In this document: positions 61,996 through 64,000 of the stretch, one piece after another
Layout of the letters: every line of letters starts with the position of its first letter
How positions within the stretch are numbered: the first letter of the stretch is position 1
Assembly: GCF_001012825.1 (NCBI RefSeq)
Contig: NZ_LCZJ02000037.1
Location: forward strand, 389,637 to 453,636
Direction: 5' to 3'
DNA length: 64,000 bases
From: Paenibacillus etheri
Lineage (GTDB): Bacteria; Bacillota; Bacilli; Paenibacillales; Paenibacillaceae
The notes under the pieces: generated by a model
What the model was told of the DNA's origin: nothing
Database searches by the model: none
What the model saw: the letters and a program-made list of their open reading frames with translations, nothing else
Made by a program: the position numbers and the translations under genes

Positions 61996-62553
61996 TCATC
62001 CTTTCAATATTGTCGGTAATAGTTTGGAGATAGTCTTTAGGGGTGCTGTAGATTGTTGTGTCTGACACAGCATGATCGCACCCTCAATCGAGGTTGTCAT
62101 CAATAAAGCAACATCAGAAGCTGCTTCATTCGAGAAGCCTTCAGTTACAAGCTTCGTGTAGTAAATAGTCTGAATGTTCTCATAAAGTGAGTTACATGCT
62201 TGGCGGACAGGCTCACTGACCGTAGCCATTTCACTGACAATACTGCTAAATGTATAGCCTGTAAGCTTGCCCTCGGTTTCCAAGTTGCGAATTAACTTAT
62301 TAATCATGAATTGTGTGGCCTCTTGCGTAGAAGAATGCCTTTTGAAAATGTCCTCCATATCTATTGTTATTGCTTCCTTTAGGCTCTTTAGACAAGCAAT
62401 TAATAGTTCTTCTTTTCCATTTGGAAAGTGATGATAGAGCGCTCCTTTGGTAACATCACAAGCTTTTAAAATTTCACTAACCCCTACACTCTTATAACCT
62501 TTTTGTTGAAAAAGGAGTGTCGCCTTCTCAATCATTAGTGATTTTGTATCCAT
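61996..62553 (-). CDS. TetR-family transcriptional regulator
   Basis: A 185-residue regulator. N-terminal helix-turn-helix: IEKATLLFQQKGYKSVGVSE, then ILKACDVTKGALYHHFPNGKEEL (typical KGALYHHF). The C-terminal domain is of the TetR_C / YcdC-like type (MINKLIRNLETEGKLTGYTF; SVVSEMA-like VSEMATVSEPVRQACN). AAGGAGG lies before ATG 62553, so the longer frame to 62580 is not used. It is the first gene of an operon with the DUF2798 protein. Confidence 0.88.
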   Translation of the reverse strand: MDTKSLMIEKATLLFQQKGYKSVGVSEILKACDVTKGALYHHFPNGKEELLIACLKSLKEAITIDMEDIFKRHSSTQEATQFMINKLIRNLETEGKLTGYTFSSIVSEMATVSEPVRQACNSLYENIQTIYYTKLVTEGFSNEAASDVALLMTTSIEGAIMLCQTQQSTAPLKTISKLLPTILKG

Positions 62554-62573
62554 AATTACGTATTCCTCCTTAC

Positions 62574-62600
62574 ATACCAACCGGTCTGTTTGCTATTATA
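62574..62600 (-). promoter_or_regulatory. Promoter -10 and TetR operator candidate
   Basis: On the minus strand TATAAT (62600-62595) is followed by AAACAGACC-GGTTGGTAT, an imperfect palindrome (6 of 9 pairs) centred at 62582/62583, directly before the TetR ribosome binding site. A possible -35 (TTACAT) lies 18 bases upstream of the -10. Suited to autorepression. Confidence 0.5.
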
Positions 62601-62790
62601 ACAATATAAGATCCGTTAATGTAAGTGTTTTTGCTTTATTTCAAAAAAATACATCAATGTTTTCATTTAACACAGCAAAAAAAGTCCCTACTAATGTTGT
62701 GCCGATGGAGGCAAAGTTGCCGTCTCATGTGGATTAATGTTATCATTCTGATGAAGTTATCTTACTTTAAATATGAAGGAGGAGTACCTG

Positions 62791-62856
62791 ATGAAAAAGA
62801 GATCCCTAAAATATTTGTCTTTTGGTATTGGGTATTCTACTGCTGTTTTTTTCTAG
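62791..62856 (+). pseudogene. Truncated small exported-protein frame
   Basis: A perfect ribosome binding site (AAGGAGGAG) is followed 7 bases later by ATG and 21 codons, MKKRSLKYLSFGIGYSTAVFF, then TAG. The peptide is a basic-hydrophobic signal or anchor segment cut short. No continuation is obvious in other frames. Either a decayed gene or, less likely, a real short hydrophobic peptide. The 62554-63068 gap otherwise holds a 26-codon frame (62657-62737) without ribosome binding site and repeat copy 5. Confidence 0.5.
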
Positions 62857-62900
62857 AATTAATGATGGATAGGATAGGTCTGTCAAAAATTAAGAGAAAC

Positions 62901-63000
62901 CAAGCAAAAATGCCTTGGGCGTCCCTATAAGGACGGTAAGCGTTTATGCGAGAAATATAAGGATAATTTATAGCGTAGAACATATAAACTCTTATATTTT
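62901..63000 (+). repeat. Double-hairpin intergenic repeat, copy 5 (diverged)
   Basis: The most diverged copy: arms GCAAAAATGC / GCGTTTATGC, inner GGGCGTCC / GGACGG. Hairpin 2 has AATATAAG / CTTATATT and, instead of AAAGTAT / ATACTTT, the pair TTTATA / TATAAA, so pairing is kept by changes on both sides. TAAAAAACAG follows the right end. Confidence 0.85.
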
Positions 63001-63068
63001 AAAAAACAGCGGAGATATATAACCTAGCTATCGTTATGTATCTTCTATTTAAAGGAGACTTCTTATAA

Positions 63069-63470
63069 ATGAACTTAAACAATAATGTGATTACAAGATA
63101 TAATCCAGAAAATATTGCGAAACCCGTTGGTAACTATAGTCATGTAACAAAAATAAGTAGAAACGCTGAAATGTATGTATTTTCTGGTCAAATTGGAATC
63201 GATCAAAACAGTAATATTCCTACAGATTTTAATCAACAAGTAACAAATACGATGAGTAATATTGTGGAAGTCCTCTCTTCTCAAAAGTTGACTCCCGATA
63301 ACGTAATCAAAATCAACATTTGGGCCACAGAAGAAATCGATTGGGATCATTTCTATGAAATTTGGAATAAAGTATTCGGTATGAAGCCTCCTTCAATGAC
63401 CATTGCTTATGTTAAAGGATTAGGTTTACCTGAATTAAAAATTGAGTTAGATGTATGGGCTGCAGGTTAA
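63069..63470 (+). CDS. RidA-family (YjgF/Rid) protein
   Basis: A 133-residue Rid protein. Landmarks: NYSHVTKISRNAEMYVFSGQIGIDQNSNIP (here shown as parts: MYVFSGQIGIDQ), QVTNTMSNIVEVLSSQKLTPDNVIKINIW, and PPSMTIAYVKGLGLPELKIELDVWA. At the position of the conserved active-site Arg (usually RxxV/RS...) the sequence reads PPSMTIAYV without Arg, so it may belong to a Rid subgroup without imine hydrolase activity. AAAGGAG precedes the ATG at 63069. It has its own terminator. Confidence 0.82.
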   Translation: MNLNNNVITRYNPENIAKPVGNYSHVTKISRNAEMYVFSGQIGIDQNSNIPTDFNQQVTNTMSNIVEVLSSQKLTPDNVIKINIWATEEIDWDHFYEIWNKVFGMKPPSMTIAYVKGLGLPELKIELDVWAAG

Positions 63471-63508
63471 ACCCTAAAAAAGACTAATTTTATATCCTCT
63501 ACGCACAA

Positions 63509-63548
63509 TGAAAAACGAGCCTTAGAAGCGATTCTAAGGCTCGTTTTC
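63509..63548. terminator. Strong bidirectional terminator
   Basis: AAAAACGAGCCTTAGAA pairs with TTCTAAGGCTCGTTTT around GCGA; T-runs on both strands. It serves the RidA gene and backs up the symporter gene terminator. Confidence 0.92.
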
Positions 63549-63560
63549 TAATGTGACAGC

Positions 63561-63588
63561 AAAAGGAGCTCAGTTTCCTGAGCCCTTG
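63561..63588 (-). terminator. Second terminator for the symporter gene
   Basis: On the minus strand GGGCTCAG pairs with CTGAGCTCC around GAAA, followed by TTTTG. Confidence 0.75.
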
Positions 63589-63599
63589 AAATACAATCT

Positions 63600-64000
63600 T
63601 TATCGTTTTACATCTGAAGAATTGTCCCAACCATCAACGTTCTTGAGCCCCGGAATGCTGTCTTTATAGAAAACAGGATCCTTCCCTTCACGTTTCTGCC
63701 TTTTATAATCCTTCAAGGCGGCAAAGGCCACTTTGGATAATAGCAGGATGGCAATCAAATTCACGATAACCATGAAGCCCATAAATAAGTCGGCCAAATC
63801 CCATACCAATTGAACCTTTGCTACGGAACCAAAAATAATCATCGCCAAAACACTGTATCTATAGAATAGTAATACTTTTTTGTTGGAGTTCAAGAATTCT
63901 ATATTGGTCTCACCATAATAATAATTTCCAATTAACGTGCTGAAAGCAAACAAGAAAATCATAATCGCTAGTGATCCGGATGCCCACGAACCAATATGCT
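63600..64000 (-). CDS. Alanine/sodium symporter family (AGCS), C-terminal part (cut by window edge)
   Basis: The last 133 codons of a membrane transporter that enters from the right edge. The frame is open to the edge, beyond the first ATG at 63962: HIGSWASGSLAIMIF continues into FAFSTLIGNYYYGE, the conserved AGCS motif (AFSTxxGWxYYGE). Three membrane segments follow (YRYSVLAMIIFGSVAKV; LADLFMGFMVIVNLIAILLLSKV), then a charged tail with KRQKREGKDPVFYKD typical of AgcS/AlsT C-termini. These carriers import alanine or glycine with Na+. Confidence 0.88.
   Translation of the reverse strand, partial: HIGSWASGSLAIMIFLFAFSTLIGNYYYGETNIEFLNSNKKVLLFYRYSVLAMIIFGSVAKVQLVWDLADLFMGFMVIVNLIAILLLSKVAFAALKDYKRQKREGKDPVFYKDSIPGLKNVDGWDNSSDVKR

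Noticed and set aside
62625-62930. A 101-codon plus-strand frame
   Set aside because: No ribosome binding site, mixed composition, and it runs into repeat copy 5; the AAGGAGGAG inside it serves another frame at 62791.
185-63000. The five similar repeats as a CRISPR array
   Set aside because: They are single copies tens of kilobases apart, about 100 bp long and made of hairpins; there are no spacers and no cas genes.

Overview
The window looks like chromosomal DNA of a Paenibacillus-type Firmicute (Bacillales). Supporting signs are the moderate-to-low GC content, strong AGGAGG-type ribosome binding sites, frequent GTG and TTG starts, several exported proteins with the copper-amine-oxidase-like N-terminal domain (15.8, 27.4, 47.1 kb), a bacterial nitric oxide synthase, VanR/VanY/VanZ homologues and many signalling proteins. 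I see no prophage, plasmid, insertion sequence, CRISPR array, rRNA or tRNA. Both edges cut genes: a GreA-type factor at the left and an alanine/sodium symporter at the right.

Layout. 0-10 kb: DUF6509 protein, RlmN, an exported EEP hydrolase, a membrane polysaccharide deacetylase coupled to a coiled-coil protein, a GIY-YIG protein, a POT peptide transporter and a large permease. 10-19 kb: an XRE regulator with 28-residue repeats, an SDR/TetR divergent pair, nitric oxide synthase, a soluble chemoreceptor, a Tat-exported metallophosphoesterase, flavohaemoglobin and a YitT protein. 19-30 kb: a vanR-vanY-vanZ set without vanS, a Fur-controlled siderophore importer, a sigma-region-4/pentapeptide fusion, a cell-wall NlpC/P60 hydrolase and an LLM oxidoreductase/RidA pair. 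30-42 kb: two consecutive c-di-GMP enzymes, YjdM, a DUF4234/DUF2752 pair, a giant pseudokinase-ATPase-GAF-histidine kinase with its response regulator, and an orphan regulator. 42-54 kb: a decapeptide-repeat protein, Crp/Fnr and LRR proteins, a block of gene remnants, a CdsA homologue, a frameshifted glycosylase-like gene, an amidohydrolase and a YkoP/deacetylase/chemoreceptor operon. 54-64 kb: a one-protein two-component system, GMP reductase with PurR-like boxes, a lipid kinase, an MFS pump, a TetR/DUF2798 operon and a RidA protein.

How the genes work together. Several clear units are visible: NO synthesis (nos) and NO removal (hmp) within 4 kb; iron-siderophore uptake under two Fur boxes; synthesis and breakdown of c-di-GMP in tandem; and three separate two-component or one-component signalling modules with NarL-type outputs.

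The most unusual signal is non-coding. Five copies of a roughly 100-bp double-hairpin element (about 185, 33808, 54018, 58806 and 62901) are all intergenic and all in the same orientation. Four of the five have their right end abutting the A/T tract of an intrinsic terminator. The second hairpin keeps its pairing in the most diverged copy through compensatory changes. Several broken genes (44.4-44.7, 48.3-48.9, 57.5 and 62.8 kb) show ongoing decay in intergenic regions.
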